From Sepiola atlantica (lineage: Eukaryota; Mollusca; Cephalopoda; Sepiida; Sepiolidae), in contig OY744522.1 in the NCBI GenBank assembly GCA_963556195.1, forward strand, positions 41,824,263 to 41,888,262: DNA of 64,000 nucleotides, read 5' to 3'. Position numbers and translations under genes: made by a program. The notes beneath the pieces are model-generated. The model had not been told where the DNA came from, did not search any database, and saw nothing but the letters and a program-made list of their open reading frames with translations. Below are positions 1 through 12,490 of the stretch, piece after piece. Position 1 is the stretch's first letter. The number at the start of each line of letters is the position of its first letter.

Positions 1-1524
1 ATAACAATTACCAAGATTTGGTTGAACAGTATATTTTTGCATCAGAAAGCACTGATTAATCAACCCACGAAATTCAAAATTTTCCGTTGGTGTGAAAATT
101 TGCGACAGTAGCTTCATTTAAAAAAAAAAACTATTTGTAAACTAATAATCCGAAAGGAATCACATTTTTACATGTGTCATTAGAAGGTTACTTCTTTATA
201 AAAAAATATGGTTCTCGTATTTGTTGTGCTATCTGTATACCAGGCTTGTGACTTATTGCGTGATATGGCAATATGATTCGACCTCTGTTACCTAGCTTCG
301 TCATATTTTGTGGGTATTCTGCTGTTTGGTCATGCGTCACGAACGGTACAGAGTCCTTGAGATAGCTAATAACAAAATCTGACGACTTACTTAGAAGATT
401 TCATCAGTAAGATATCGATGTTTGGTAATTCTTGATAATTCCCCTTTCGATATTAATATAAACTCATCATTTATTTAATAGGAACTACTGGCGAACTCTG
501 ACGAACTCTGGCGAAAAAAAAACATCTCTAATTTCATGATCCCCCGATATATTAATCTTACTCGTATATCAACAGATTTAGCATCGGTGTGGGTCTGGAA
601 TGGCGAGGCTGGGCAGGTCCGGTCCGGTCTTCCTGAGAGAAGGGTGATGTGGGATAAAGATCGGAGTGTCATAAGATGCACAGGACGATTGCGAGCAGAA
701 ACAGCGGCCTCTTTCTGAAATCGTATGATGTATCCGGGTCTCGATGACCTGAATAGCGCAATACTAACGATGACGCAAACACAAGGACAGATATTTGAAA
801 AATGCGTCCATTTAATCTGCGCGATTAGCGATACAATTCATATGAGAAATTTAGACGTGACAAACTGTTGTACAGAACGTTTTATAGAAATGCGTTGATG
901 CATCTTAAATGGCTATTTCCAATATAAGCCAGACAAAGCGACAAAACATTACTCGTGACGGAGAAATAACGTTTCCTATAGAGAAGTTTAATCGCATCTG
1001 AAATAAGATCTGCCCGTTTCGTTTGAGCGATTAAAATGCAGACGGACAGACAGAACTTTTAATAGAAATATTTGGACGCATCTAAAATTATGTTTCAGAC
1101 ACACGTGAGACAGACCAAGGAACATCTTATTAAAACGTTTATAGACCGACTGACTGACGCACAGAATCTATTAAAAAAATACGTGGACATACGTTCGAAA
1201 CCGACAAAGGCTAAAGACTTAGAAACATAAGTTGAAAATTTTCCACGATTCAAATCCCCCGTAACATTAATATATTTACCTCTTTTTTCTCTCAATTGAT
1301 TGCTCGAACTTTAACAATTTTCTCCTCATTTCTCATTCGATCATTCTAATGTTTCCTCTTAGAGGGTCAGACAATAATGCCGTAAAAAAGATTTTAGCAT
1401 TTTTTTCTACACTCCCACTTATTTGATAAATAATAATGATTCCTCTGAAATTTATCTTACCATGTTTTTGTACTCGAATTCTACTTACACACACACGAAC
1501 AGAGCAGAAAGGGAAAAGATTACG
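1..1524. other. no gene recognised; weak tandem repeat
   Basis: I see no coding exon or known element here. Two stretches (about 870-910 and 1047-1087) share the pattern ACAGAAC, TATAGAAAT or AATAGAAAT, then GCATCTTAAA or GCATCTAAAA, roughly 176 bp apart. This suggests an old degenerate tandem duplication. Confidence 0.4.
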
Positions 1525-1745
1525 AAATACTAAGCTCTTATGGACGACATGAAAAGAAACTGGCATCTTAGGAACATCTCCATAATACCAGTAATTATAG
1601 GAGCAACAGGACTAATGAAAAAGAATTTCAAAAGCTGTCTGGCGGGTATACCCGGTGAACCGTGTGCAAGAGAAATACAAACAATTGCACTTAAAGGGAC
1701 GGTTAGAATCTTAGATAGATATCTAGGCTGGAGTGTCTGAAATAG
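1525..1745 (+). pseudogene. C-terminal tail of a non-LTR (LINE) reverse-transcriptase ORF
   Basis: The frame from 1540 to 1740 reads IPVIIGATGLMKKNF, then IPGEPCAREIQTIALKG and VRILDRYL before a stop. From memory this matches the conserved C-terminal end of a LINE polyprotein widespread in molluscs and cnidarians (pattern IPVIIGALG..K.....IPG.P...E.QK.AL.GTA.ILR). The RT catalytic part is absent, so this is a 5'-truncated copy. A second copy lies at 29415-29600 and shares the following noncoding stretch (GGCATCCGGTAGGA). Function in the parent element is retrotransposition. This copy has no start supported beyond a chance Met and is surely non-functional. The exact clade is not determined. 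Confidence 0.6.
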
Positions 1746-1804
1746 CCGGTGAATGTCTGGCATCCGGTAGGATGCCCATCTCGAGCAAAAGCAGAAAGAT
1801 AAGT

Positions 1805-1807
<3 letters not shown>

Positions 1808-1839
<32 letters not shown>
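1808..1839. repeat. (TA)n microsatellite
   Basis: Pure TA dinucleotide run directly abutting the left arm of the inverted-repeat element at 1839-2809. Confidence 0.95.
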
Positions 1840-1843
<4 letters not shown>

Positions 1844-2809
1844 GAAAGAAAGATGAAGATAAACAATTGTATTAAATTACATAAACTTACATAAATTAAT
1901 ACAAATTTTATTACATCGAAAGTTTAGATGCAAGTAGTTACATTAATCCTTAAACCATGGTCTTTCAAAGATAAAACTCTTCTAGTCAGAGGATAAAATC
2001 TGGTAATATGGTATTTATAACAATTAAATATTACATAGTTCAATTTTACTTTGAAAAATTGAAGAATAAAAAAAATAAATAAAGTTGGGGATAAATAAAT
2101 AAAACGCCGGGAAGTAAAAAATTAGCAGTATTGCGAAGTGATTTTTGAAGACGAAAGGGAAGTTATGGTGTAGATAGTTAATAGTAAAAGTAACAGTCTG
2201 TAGGATTGAAGAAAGTTTTTAAACAATTTACAAGTAAAAGGTGGAGAGTTCAAAATATCTCACTTGGTCCGTATTGATTCGTACTCCGTTATATATATAT
2301 TTCCGTGGAGTTACAAGTAAAAATCCTGGATTGGTATTTTAAATATCCAATTCGGAAAATCCGAGGTTAAGATTGTCTGTTGAAAGGCGTTATGTGGAAA
2401 AGTTCATATCTGCCTTCAATTCCTGGCTTCCCTGGCAGAGAAATGTTTCAAAAGTTGTATATATCATCTTAAATATTCTGCTTAGAGTAGGAAGCTTTGC
2501 CGACTAAAGAGAATAGAACCGGATCCACCGAGGTCAAAAAAGAATAATGGGTGCGGCTAATATCTTAAGGGTAGTGTGAAGGAGTGGGTGGGGTTGGGGG
2601 ATTAGTGAAGTCTATAAATTAAAGTTTGAGTGGTCAACTAAGGTGTGCCTGTGGGGTGGGGAATTCAGTTGCTTATATTTTGAAAAAACATGGTTTAAGG
2701 ATTAATGTAACTGCTTGCATCTAAACTTTCGATATAATAAAATGTGTATTAATTTATGTAAGTTTATGTAATTTTATACAATTGTTTATCTTCATCTTTC
2801 TTTCTTTAA
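1839..2809. mobile_element. foldback element with ~128-bp inverted arms
   Basis: The left arm (1839-1966) and right arm (2682-2809) are inverted copies, about 95% identical by eye. Both carry AAAGAAAGAAAGATGAAGAT at the outer end and TAATCCTTAAACCATG at the inner end. The ~715-bp interior has no open frame worth noting. On the minus strand, 1946-1994 resembles the hammerhead family seen at 44930 and 45192: helix I ATCCT/AGGAT, a GAAA core and helix III GACC/GGTT, but the CTGATGA core is altered to CTGACTAGA. It could be two oppositely inserted SINE-like copies or a TIR-bearing non-autonomous element. Confidence 0.6.
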
Positions 2810-2901
2810 AAATGATTGCTCTACTCAACTTATTGAGCTTTATTTTATCGAGATAGATCACTCTACGATATTTGACTTTTCGTTAATTCTATTATCATTA
2901 G

Positions 2902-2931
2902 TATATATATATATATATCTATATATATATA
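2902..2931. repeat. (TA)n microsatellite
   Basis: Interrupted TA run adjoining the 5' edge of the dispersed repeat that starts at 2933. Confidence 0.9.
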
Positions 2932-2932
2932 T

Positions 2933-3590
2933 GTAGGGGAGGACTTTAATGCCTACTGGAGAGGACTTGAATTTCTACTAAACACCACCCTCGGGTCTCT
3001 CCGATCACTCTGAACAAGGGTTTGTTAGAGACCATGGAATGAGGACACTTCTTATTTAAAGTAAACCCTTACCACATATCTAAAAAAAATGTTGGCTGTC
3101 TCCTTAAGCCATCCAGCATGCCTTATAATTGTGGACGCGTACACCCCATCTATTAATAGAGGGCAGCTTCGAATAATAAATTTGAAGCCGTTGACAATGA
3201 GGTCATGATGATAAAAACTATGAATCAAAACAAAAATGACTACTGTTAGGCCGGCACCCAGGATAAAACAGGGCCATCAACCAGTTCATACACCAGTCGG
3301 GAAGATGTAAGCAATGGTGTAGATCTTCCTGCCCCTGGAAATGGCGCTCCAACAAATGACCGATGCCAACCAGGGTCAACCATCAGGACTTAATACAAAA
3401 GGTCCTGGCCTCCTATCTCCATCATATGCAGAAAAAATAAAAATAAGAGGCTTAAAAGCCCAACCATAGACTGTTGCACAAAAGAAGGTGCTATTGTTTT
3501 GCTACCACTACTCAAAGTTTAAAATATGGTGAAAAATATCCAATGAAAGCCTGGCCGAAAAACACAAAGAATTACCCTCTCTGAAATAAT
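2933..3590 (+). repeat. dispersed repeat family R1, copy 1
   Basis: Starts immediately after a (TA)n run with TGTAGGGGAGGACTT and includes GGGTTTGTTAGAGACC, GAATGAGGACACTTC and later GTTAGGCCGGCACCCAGGAT. An inverted copy occupies 8985-9620. Partial copies lie at 7845-7965 (minus), 52262-52784 and 52861-53346. No coding capacity is evident. Family unknown to me. It is bounded on both sides by (TA)n (2902 and 3594). Confidence 0.65.
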
Positions 3591-3591
3591 T

Positions 3592-3593
<2 letters not shown>

Positions 3594-3636
<43 letters not shown>
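3594..3636. repeat. (TA)n microsatellite
   Basis: Pure TA run between repeat R1 and a foldback element. Confidence 0.95.
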
Positions 3637-3642
<6 letters not shown>

Positions 3643-4250
3643 TGAGGTAAAATAGCTTCAAAACATATTTAAGATGCGCTATTAAATTAAAAGGAAAAAT
3701 CGTATCAGCTGTTTTTCTTTTTTATAAACTTTCATTTTAGTTTATAATCATTACAAATATTTCGCCAAGTAAAATTGGTATTATCAATGTATTTTGAAAT
3801 CCTGGTCTTATTGGATTACTCCGTCCTTGCTGTAAAATGGACTTATGATGTCGTGTCGGTTGTTCTTTCTTTCACTTTTAAATATGAGGACCGTATGCGC
3901 GCGGGATAGGTATCAATATAGAGTTCATATTTTTTTTGTAAGCATCTATGGAAATTTAAGAATGAGAAATGATGTAAAATACCTTCAAAAGCATATTTAA
4001 AAGTGAAAGAATTGACAACCGCCATCACAAGTCCATTTTACAGCAAGGACACAGTGATCCAATAAGATCAGGATTTCCAAATACATTGATAAGGCCAATT
4101 TTACTTGGCGAAATATTTGTAATTGCTATAAATTAAAATGAAAGTTTATAAAAAAAAGAAAAACATCTGTTAGGATTTTTCTTTTAAATTTTATATCGCA
4201 TCTTAAATATGCTTTTGATGGTATTTTCCCTCATTTCTTATTCTTAAATT
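3637..4250. mobile_element. nested foldback repeat with ~215-bp arms
   Basis: Arms 3637-3851 and 4019-4250 are inverted copies (roughly 85-90% by eye). They share AAATATTTCGCCAAGTAAAA, TTATCAATGTATTT and TCCTTGCTGTAAAATGGACT. A second, shorter inverted pair lies inside (3922-4005 against 4195-4282: GTAAGCATCTAT, GAAATTTAAGAAT). The locus therefore looks like three copies of one unit in alternating orientation. The minus frame at 3843-4028 is an arm artefact. Confidence 0.65.
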
Positions 4251-4276
4251 TCTATAGATGCTTACAAAAAAAATAT

Positions 4277-5126
<850 letters not shown>

Positions 5127-5180
5127 TTGACATTATTTAACTAAATATTCGTTGCTGTAAAATTGGTCATGGCAACCTCG

Positions 5181-5227
<47 letters not shown>

Positions 5228-5395
5228 CTGATATATACGTATATCAGTCCACATTAGTATATATTTATTACATGTACACATATGCATACATAGATAAAAT
5301 ATACGTGTGTAGTATGTGATGGATTGTTACTTCACATGGTTCATTTTAAAAACGTTAGCCATAAATTCTCATGACATTTCTGTTATATATGAGTG

Positions 5396-5466
<71 letters not shown>

Positions 5467-5516
5467 GTTGACATGACCAATTTTACAGCAACGAATATCT
5501 AGTTGAATAATGTCAA
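5127..5516. repeat. 52-bp inverted arms around two (TA)n arrays
   Basis: The left arm 5127-5178 and right arm 5464-5516 are inverted copies containing ATTCGTTGCTGTAAAATTGG, with about four differences. Between them lie (TA)n at about 5185-5224 and 5398-5462 and about 170 bp of other sequence. One of several loci here where (TA)n sits inside a palindrome. Confidence 0.75.
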
Positions 5517-5748
5517 GCAACGAGTTATTACACATGGAATCTGAAACTTTACGCTTTGCATGTTTATATAATTTATATAAAAAACTAAACGTTAGCCATT
5601 CATTCAATGTCCGACACACATACACACAAGCACACAAGCACACATACAAATATATATATATATATATAAACACTTTGCAACACTTTGTTTTGAGCGACTG
5701 TGTACAAAAGATATTGCATTTTACGATCTTTATTCTCATCTACTTCTT

Positions 5749-5817
5749 TCTCTCTCTTAATCTCTCTCCCTCTCTCTCTCCCCTTCTCCCTCTCTTTCTC
5801 TCTCTCTCTCTCTCTTA

Positions 5818-5868
<51 letters not shown>
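5749..5868. repeat. (CT)-rich run followed by (TA)n
   Basis: Imperfect CTCTCT tract about 95 bp long, then about 25 bp of TA. Open frames across it are low-complexity artefacts. Confidence 0.95.
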
Positions 5869-5869
<1 letters not shown>

Positions 5870-6234
5870 TACTTTAGTGGAATTTCTCAGAAATCAAGGG
5901 GCTCCTTTGTTTAGGGTAACACTTATTCGATCATTCCATTAAAATTCTCCTTGACCCCTCAAACGTTGAGTTAGTAAAGATAGTAAGAACATTTATATAC
6001 ATCTCCCAATTAGCTAGCTAATTATAGTATATAGTTCTGTTACTTGATGTAACATTTCTTGGAGAACGTGCATCATTACTCGTATAAGCCGGTATGGTGT
6101 TACCATGTGAGGGATTTTATTTTGTCTCCGAATACTATGTTTGTTTTGTTTGTTTTTTAACATATTTCACCCCGGTTGACGTGAGGGGCTACTGGGAATT
6201 AGGGTGTCGGCATCCGAGAACTTTCACAGTGGAT
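5869..6234. other. no feature recognised
   Basis: No ORF, RNA or repeat match that I can support. Confidence 0.4.
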
Positions 6235-7545
6235 GGATGGGATTAAACTGATGGTCGAGTTGGTCAAGTGTATTTACTTCGAGAGCAGCCAGTTCATCGG
6301 AGCACAAACAATATCAAACAAGCACAAGGATGCAACATTGCGGCGATGGGAGAGTGACTGGACCTTGGTGGATAGTGAGGTACTTATTAAGTTGGCGACT
6401 CTTTTGTGGACTTTGTCTGGGAGGGGGGGGAGAGACTAGTAGATGATGCACTAGCCCAGATGTGACAACAGTACTCCATGCATAAGCGGATGGTGGCTTT
6501 TCAGAGATACAGGATATTGTCAGATGTGAGGAGTTTACTAGCACGGTTGAAGGAGCCCATCTTCTTTGCTGCAACCTTAGCAATGACTTCAATGTATTTG
6601 TTCCAATTCATGTTAGCTATGAAGGTGAGGCCGAGGAGTTTGGTGGTTGAAGATGTTTCCTGTAGTTATTGAAGAAAAGAGCTTTGTTTTTGCGACATTA
6701 AAAGTTACCAACTATTTATGACCCCAACCCACTACAACCTGGAGGCAATTTTCTAAGTATTCAGCCATTTCCTCGGATATATTAGTGTCTGTTTTGCCGA
6801 CATAATGAGAGTAAAGCGTGGTTTCGTCAGAAAATATACCTATGTCAGACTCTATGTCATACAGGATGTAGTTCATGAAATTCAGGAACAATAACGGTCC
6901 AAGGATGGATCCCTGGGGTACACCAGAATTTATGTCATTTAGCCTAGATGAACGGTCATCGTCGAACAACCTGGATCTTTGTTTTGGTTAGCAGGGATCT
7001 AATTATATAAATATTTACCCAGTAATACAATATGAGCGTATTTTTTTAGGAGAAACCTTTTATGATATACCTTCTGTCCTAGTTTTACTTGATGTGTCCA
7101 GTGTATGATATATGCGTTCAGAGATGCCCGCTAGGATGCCATCAGTATATCGTGCTTGTCTAAATCCATACTGGCGATCAGAAAGACGTTTAGCATTTAC
7201 TAAGTGCCGGACTATCGCTAAATTGATTAATGATTCAAAGATTTTAGCAAAAATTGGGAGTAAACCGATTAGGCCGTAGTTCTGAGGATCAGTTTTACCC
7301 CCAGGATTCTTTAAGACTGGTACCACATACGCAATATTCCAGCTATTGGGGAAGCAAGATTCATCTAGGCATTTCTTGTTAGGTTTGGAGAGAACAGGGG
7401 CCAGTTCAGCAGAGCATTTCTTTATTACTATTACACGTATAAGATCAGACCCACAGGCTTTGGATGTGTCAGGGTTTTTTAATGTCTCAGGTTATAAAGT
7501 GTCTCAGGTTATAAAGTGTGGCTTCAGTCCGCAATAGAAATTTAG
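6235..7545 (-). pseudogene. LINE family A reverse transcriptase, decayed
   Basis: Read on minus, the piece upstream of 7326 gives DTSKACGSDLIRVIV, CLDESCFPNSWNIAYVVPVL and KTDPQNYGLIGLLPIFAKIF. These are fingers motifs of Jockey/CR1-type non-LTR RTs (K.ACG.D, SW..A.VVPV.K, NYRPI.LLP...K.FE). Then come LSDRQYGFRQARYTDGIL and, at 6712-6969, GVPQGSILGPLLFLNFMNYI (motif B). The catalytic box reads FSDETTLYS where YADDTTLYS is expected, so the active site is destroyed. Nearer 6440-6490 is CMEYCCHIWASASST of the thumb/C-terminal region. There are several frameshifts and stops. The same 3' family is seen at 42786, 46995 and 48785. No endonuclease domain is visible. Confidence 0.8.
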
Positions 7546-7844
7546 GAAGTTGAATTTAAGGCAAAACGCTGGGCAAGTAGTTCAGCTTTATCAGTTGCCG
7601 AGCAAACGACATCATTATGGTTCGAGAGTAGGGGAAACGTTGATTAACCATTGTTCACCACACTATTTTAAATTTTCCAGAAATCGCGGGAACCTAGTTT
7701 CTGTGACTGAATGCGTTTTTAGTTATGTCTGTATACATTTTCTTTGTTTCACCTATCACAGCCTTACAATTGTTTCTTGACTCTATAAATTAGTATTTTA
7801 AATATTTTATCAAAGTTTATTTGTAGGGTGAAGTATCATCATGT

Positions 7845-7965
7845 CAGGTTGTCCTGAAAACACTCTTGTGCCGAGAGACATTAGACACTCGAAGACAGTG
7901 TCTTTTAGGAATTCAAGTGATTACCCGGAAGAATTCAAGTTCTCTCTAGTAGGTACAGTGTATTT
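7845..7965 (-). repeat. R1 repeat fragment
   Basis: GTCAGGTTGTCCTGA, GAGAGACATTAGACACTC and GAATTCAAGTTCTCTCTAGT are the reverse-strand match to the 5' part of R1 (compare 52262-52360). No (TA)n is retained here. Confidence 0.5.
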
Positions 7966-8057
7966 GTGCAAATTATTTTGTAAATGTACAAAGTGAGCAC
8001 TGTAAAGTGTCAGTCAATGTTTATAAAACAATACATTGTAGGTGCTATGTATGACGC

Positions 8058-8130
8058 TTATCCTGTAGCCTAATGGTAAGAGATGTCAACTATCAAGAAA
8101 AGGTTGAAGTTCGATAATCGATTGGGATGG
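8058..8130 (+). repeat. tRNA-like SINE head
   Basis: TAGCCTAATGGTAAGAG resembles a Pol III box A and GAAGTTCGATAATCG resembles box B, about 35 bp apart. This is typical of a tRNA-derived SINE promoter. No cloverleaf closes cleanly. Confidence 0.4.
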
Positions 8131-8345
8131 GTGCTCGTCTAGCTGCACTGAAGAGCATTGATACAGAAAAATACCCGTTTAAGGACTTGTATAAGATACA
8201 TTCATAGAATGTTATTCATACTTTGAGGTAGATAAGAAATACAAAAGTTATTCTATAATGAAAATAAGAATAATTCAGTTTTATGATGATAATTGATATC
8301 GGCTAGCAAGAAAATGGAATACTATAGACAAAACAAAATAGAACA

Positions 8346-8425
8346 ATTGTCTAGTACGAGATTCGAACATTGAAAGAAGGCGTACAATATAAGAACTGAC
8401 CATTTGACCACCGATCAAACGATTA
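8346..8425 (-). repeat. tRNA-like SINE head
   Basis: On minus, GGTGGTCAAATGGTCAG (box A) is followed by TGTTCGAATCTCG (box B) at tRNA-like spacing. The sequence is otherwise decayed. Confidence 0.45.
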
Positions 8426-8663
8426 ATTCTTGTTCATTTACTTAAGTAAGCGTTTATGAGTTCGGATAGATTTAAAATATTTCGCGTGTTTAAAATAAGA
8501 AGAAATATAAGACGAGTTTCAGAAATTTAAAATTTTACAGATTTCGAAGATGTGTTTAATCGTATGTTTAGTTTTGTATAACTAATAAAAAATACAAACA
8601 CCATAATACATTAATACATGTAGAATGACGAATTTAGACAAATGTGTATATATACACACATAC

Positions 8664-8667
8664 ACCT

Positions 8668-8748
<81 letters not shown>
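8664..8748. repeat. (AC)n then (TA)n
   Basis: About 30 bp of AC repeats followed by about 50 bp of TA. Confidence 0.95.
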
Positions 8749-8751
<3 letters not shown>

Positions 8752-8752
<1 letters not shown>

Positions 8753-8895
8753 AGATTTAGTGAATTAGAACAACAAGTCTATTATGGCGTACGGTCGTTT
8801 CCAAAACATTCTGGAAATACTTTATTTCATTCTTTAAATTTAATAAAAACCAACAAAAGCTACTTCAAAACGTTTCTTCATCAGCGCCTTTAGCA
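8752..8895 (-). repeat. SINE-like repeat with hammerhead-like remnant
   Basis: On minus, GGCGCTGATGAAGAAACG joins a CTGATGA core almost directly to GAAAC, as if hammerhead helix II had been lost. The rest (GAAGTAGCTTTTGTTGG onward) runs out into the (TA)n array at 8698-8748. No enzymatic activity is expected. Confidence 0.35.
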
Positions 8896-8984
8896 TCACA
8901 TCTTACAGAAATTAAAGGAAAACATAACAAGCTCGTCTTAGAGGAATACCCATTGGAGGGAGGGCGTACATACACCACTGATTG

Positions 8985-9620
8985 AATGTTTTGCTCCACT
9001 TTTCAAACTTAGAGTAGTGGTAGCCAAACAATAGCACCTTCTTTTCTGCAACAGTCCATTGGTGGGGCTTTTCAACTTCTTACTTCCTTTTTTATTGTTG
9101 CATATGATGGAGATAGGGGGCCAGGACCATTTGTCTCAAGGCCTGAAGGTTAACCCTGGTTGGCCTCTGTCATTGCTGGAGCACCATTTCAAGAGGCATG
9201 AAGATTTACACCATTGGTTACATCTTCCCGCCTGGTGTATGAACTGGTTGATTGGCCTTTTTTATCCTGGGTGCCGGCCTGCCGGTATTTATTTTTGTTT
9301 TTATTCATATTTTTATCATTCATTTCCTTATTATAAACGGCTTCTGATCCTTTATTCGGAGCTGCTCTCTAATAATAGATGGAGTGCCCCCGTCCGCAAT
9401 TCAGGAGAGGTGCTGGATGGCCTGGGGAGACAGCACGCCATTTTTCTTTAAATATTTGGTCAGGGTTTACTTCAAGTAAAACGTGTCTTCATGTCAGAGT
9501 CTCTGACAAACTACTGTACAGAGAGACCGACGACATTCGAGGGGGCTGTCTAGTAGGCATTCAAGTCCTCCCCAGTAGGCATTCAAGTCTTCCTTTGTAG
9601 GCATTCATTCAAGTCCTCCT
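8985..9620 (-). repeat. dispersed repeat family R1, copy 2 (inverted)
   Basis: Reverse-strand counterpart of 2933-3590: TGCTATTGTTTGGCTACCAC, the GGGTGCCGGCC segment, then GGGTTTACTTCAAGTAAA, ending AAGTCCTCC at a (TA)n array. The 3' end carries three tandem variants of GTAGGCATTCAAGTC(CT)TCC. The 130-residue open frame at 9059-9451 lies wholly within this repeat and has no counterpart in the other copies, so I do not call it a gene. Confidence 0.6.
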
Positions 9621-9624
9621 CAAA

Positions 9625-9693
<69 letters not shown>

Positions 9694-9760
9694 ATATATA
9701 TACACATACTAGCGAAGACATATATATATATATATGAATATATAAATATATATATATATA

Positions 9761-9806
<46 letters not shown>

Positions 9807-9860
9807 AACATATATATGCATGTGTTTGTGCTCGTATATGTGTACATATTCAAGTGTAGA
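9620..9860. repeat. compound (TA)n/(TG)n microsatellite
   Basis: TA runs interrupted by TGTGTG, TACACATAC and GAATATA segments. Confidence 0.9.
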
Positions 9861-9916
9861 TTTTGTTTGTACATTTACTAGCATATCAAATAAATAGTGT
9901 AAACAAATATTTCGGT

Positions 9917-9918
<2 letters not shown>

Positions 9919-9958
<40 letters not shown>
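9919..9958. repeat. (TA)n microsatellite
   Basis: Pure TA run of about 40 bp. Confidence 0.95.
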
Positions 9959-9961
<3 letters not shown>

Positions 9962-10456
9962 GATGAATTTAGGAAAATGAAATTGAAAAACATAGAACAG
10001 AACAATTATTTTAGTTTCCAAGTCTACGAGTAATGCAATCATGATTAATTTGACCCACTTAAAGATGAGGAGAACAAAGAGCTCTCTCAAATAAAGTGAT
10101 TGACACACATTGGCTGATTTAAATAGTAAACCGAGAATGCGTAATAAAACTAACGAATCTGATTAGTTCGTTAGCTAGAGTTTACACTATGAGATATAAA
10201 GCAATTGCAAACCATACACCAACGCAATTAGCGTGATTACTATATCCGGGGATCAAACATACACATCTCTCTACAGCTTACATGTTAAAACTATATTTTA
10301 ATACTACTGTCATCTACAAGTTTTTCTCCATTTGGTTTGTTTGTTGGCTTGTGAAAAATGCGAACAAAATATGAAGATAAAGATAATATTTTGCTCAACA
10401 TTCGACGTGTTGAATAAGATAAGTAATATGCAAAACGGTTGAAGAGGAGGAATTTA

Positions 10457-10700
10457 AATATATATATATATATATATAAATAAATATATATATATGTGTA
10501 TACACACACACATATATATATATATATATAAATGCATTTTTGTTTACAATATTTATTTGATATGCAAGTAAATTTACAAACAAAACTCACACTTGAATAT
10601 TTACACGTATATAAGCACAAACACACACACACACATATATATATATGGGTGTGTGTGTGTGTACTACCGCTAGTATGCACATATATATACACATACACAC
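10457..10700. repeat. scattered (TA)n and (AC)n tracts
   Basis: TA and AC/GT runs at about 10457-10530 and 10620-10700 with A/T-rich sequence between. Open frames here are low-complexity. Confidence 0.85.
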
Positions 10701-10879
10701 CAAAATAAATAAATAAATATTACGCTCTTAATTTTTAACTTTTATTCTCAATTAATCGAGCACTCTGCTGGGATTTTTCTTGCTATATTACAAAAGAAGT
10801 TACACAGCCCCTACGGGAATTACAGTTTAACCCTGTTAGCCTTGTAGTCGAGCACTCTTGGCAAAGATACCAACACCAC

Positions 10880-12120
10880 AGAAAAAACAGTTAAACAGGG
10901 ATTTACCACCAAAACCCTGAGGAAATGGAATTATACACTCTCGGATACTCAACCTAAAATATTCAAACTCCCAACAACCAAACATACACCAGGATGCTCC
11001 TGACTAAAATGATGGGCGTCATAGGAAGAATGAGGTGGAAAGTTTTGAATACAGAACAGAGGTAGACAGAAAAAAAGCACTACGGTCTAAAATCTGGAAA
11101 ATATCCGCCGAAAATAGAGGCCTTAGACAATTTTGAAAAAATACCTACTTAGCATTATCCACAACCTAAAATTTACGAGCAAGCAAAATCCGTTTCTAGA
11201 AAACACTAGCCGCCGACATGAAAACACTTAAAAGAGAAAATGGTGCACTATTATTCTCCGACGAGACCAAAAACATTTATAAAATGACAAAAAAAGAAAA
11301 TACAGACCTAACTATTAGTTCCATAAATATCAGCTAGCCAAGACGGATATATGTTAGACCATTAATGACGAAACAACTGAGATAGCTACTAGACTCGGTT
11401 TTGAATACAGAACTAACTATTTATAAAAGAGGAAGGCCTTTGTTACTTTAAAAGACCACAAAGATTACTTCAGGAATAAGCCCTCCTGCAGACCAATCAA
11501 CCCAGCTAAAAGCGAACTAGGACTAGCAAGTAAATCAATTGTTAAAAATATAGTTAATAAAATTAAGTAAAAAACAAACTTAAATTTGTAGGGCAATACA
11601 AATTCAGTCATAAATTGGTTCTATAACATACAGGAAAAACACAGATGCAAATTCACACAATTAGACATAGTATATTTCTACTCATCCATAACAAGAGACA
11701 CCCTAGACAGGGCCTTAACCTTTGCACTTTCACACACAAACATCAGTCAACTAGAAAGGGGCACAATACTACAAGTTAGACAAACTTTACTTTTCTTCCA
11801 GGGAAGGACCTGGGTTAAAAAATCAAACCCAGAGGACCCATTTGATGTTGCAATGGACGCCTATGACAGTGCAGACATCTGCCATTTAGTCGGCTTGCTC
11901 ATATTTGATACGCTCAAAAATAAATTCCCACACAATTTTTTGGTCTTTACAGAGATGACGTACTCTGCCTGTCACGCAACCACAACTGGAACACACTCGT
12001 TAGATTTAGAAAAGATTTAACAAACACCTTTCCAAAACTCTGTTTCAAAATCACCATTAAAATTTTTTAGACTTAGTAGATTTCCTAGATATCACACTGA
12101 ACCTTACAAACAACACACAC
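10880..12120 (+). pseudogene. Penelope-like element 1, reverse transcriptase
   Basis: The readable frame 11646-11940 gives KFTQLDIVYFYSSI (motif A), then NPEDPFDVAMDAYDSADICH and LVGLLIF (motif B region). After a one-base shift at the T-run near 11938 it gives GLYRDDVLCL (motif C, YRDD box). Upstream, LKDHKDYFRNKPSCRPINPA and KSELGLASKSIV match the conserved 'NP.CRLINPAKSE' block, and about 11215 onward (RENGALLFSDETKNIYKM) the N-terminal part. In-frame stops include one near 11588. RTs with this YRDD signature followed by GIY-YIG are common in cnidarian and mollusc genomes. I place them with Penelope-like elements, though clade assignment needs a tree. The element is dead. Confidence 0.7.
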
Positions 12121-12490
12121 AAACCTTTCCACAAACCCAATGAAACACTCCGATATTAAACAAGGTAGCACCCTATTACAACAAAGCGCTCCGCGACAGC
12201 GGGTTCAGAGAAGAGATCTCATACATCCAACCCGAGACCAACCACAAAAGAGCCGCAATAGAAGATGGTCGGTGATCTGGTTTTCCCCACCTTATTCCAC
12301 CAATACCAAGACCAAATGTAAGCCACCTTCCCTCAACTTACTCGACCAACACTTCCCCCCACACACAACCTTCACAACATTTTTAAGAGAAATTCTATTA
12401 AGGCGTGCTACTCCACTGCCCCATCCATAAGAAAAATCATCTCAGCGGAGACTAAAGTAATTGTAAACGCAGGTTGCTCATGCCAGGATA

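Noticed and set aside
5383..5942. Frames of 80-134 codons rich in YIYIYI, SLSLSL or TH repeats, and the many similar frames elsewhere
   Set aside because: Translations of (TA)n, (CT)n and (CA)n microsatellites.
9059..9451. 130-codon frame
   Set aside because: Lies inside repeat R1 and is not preserved in the inverted copy at 2933-3590.
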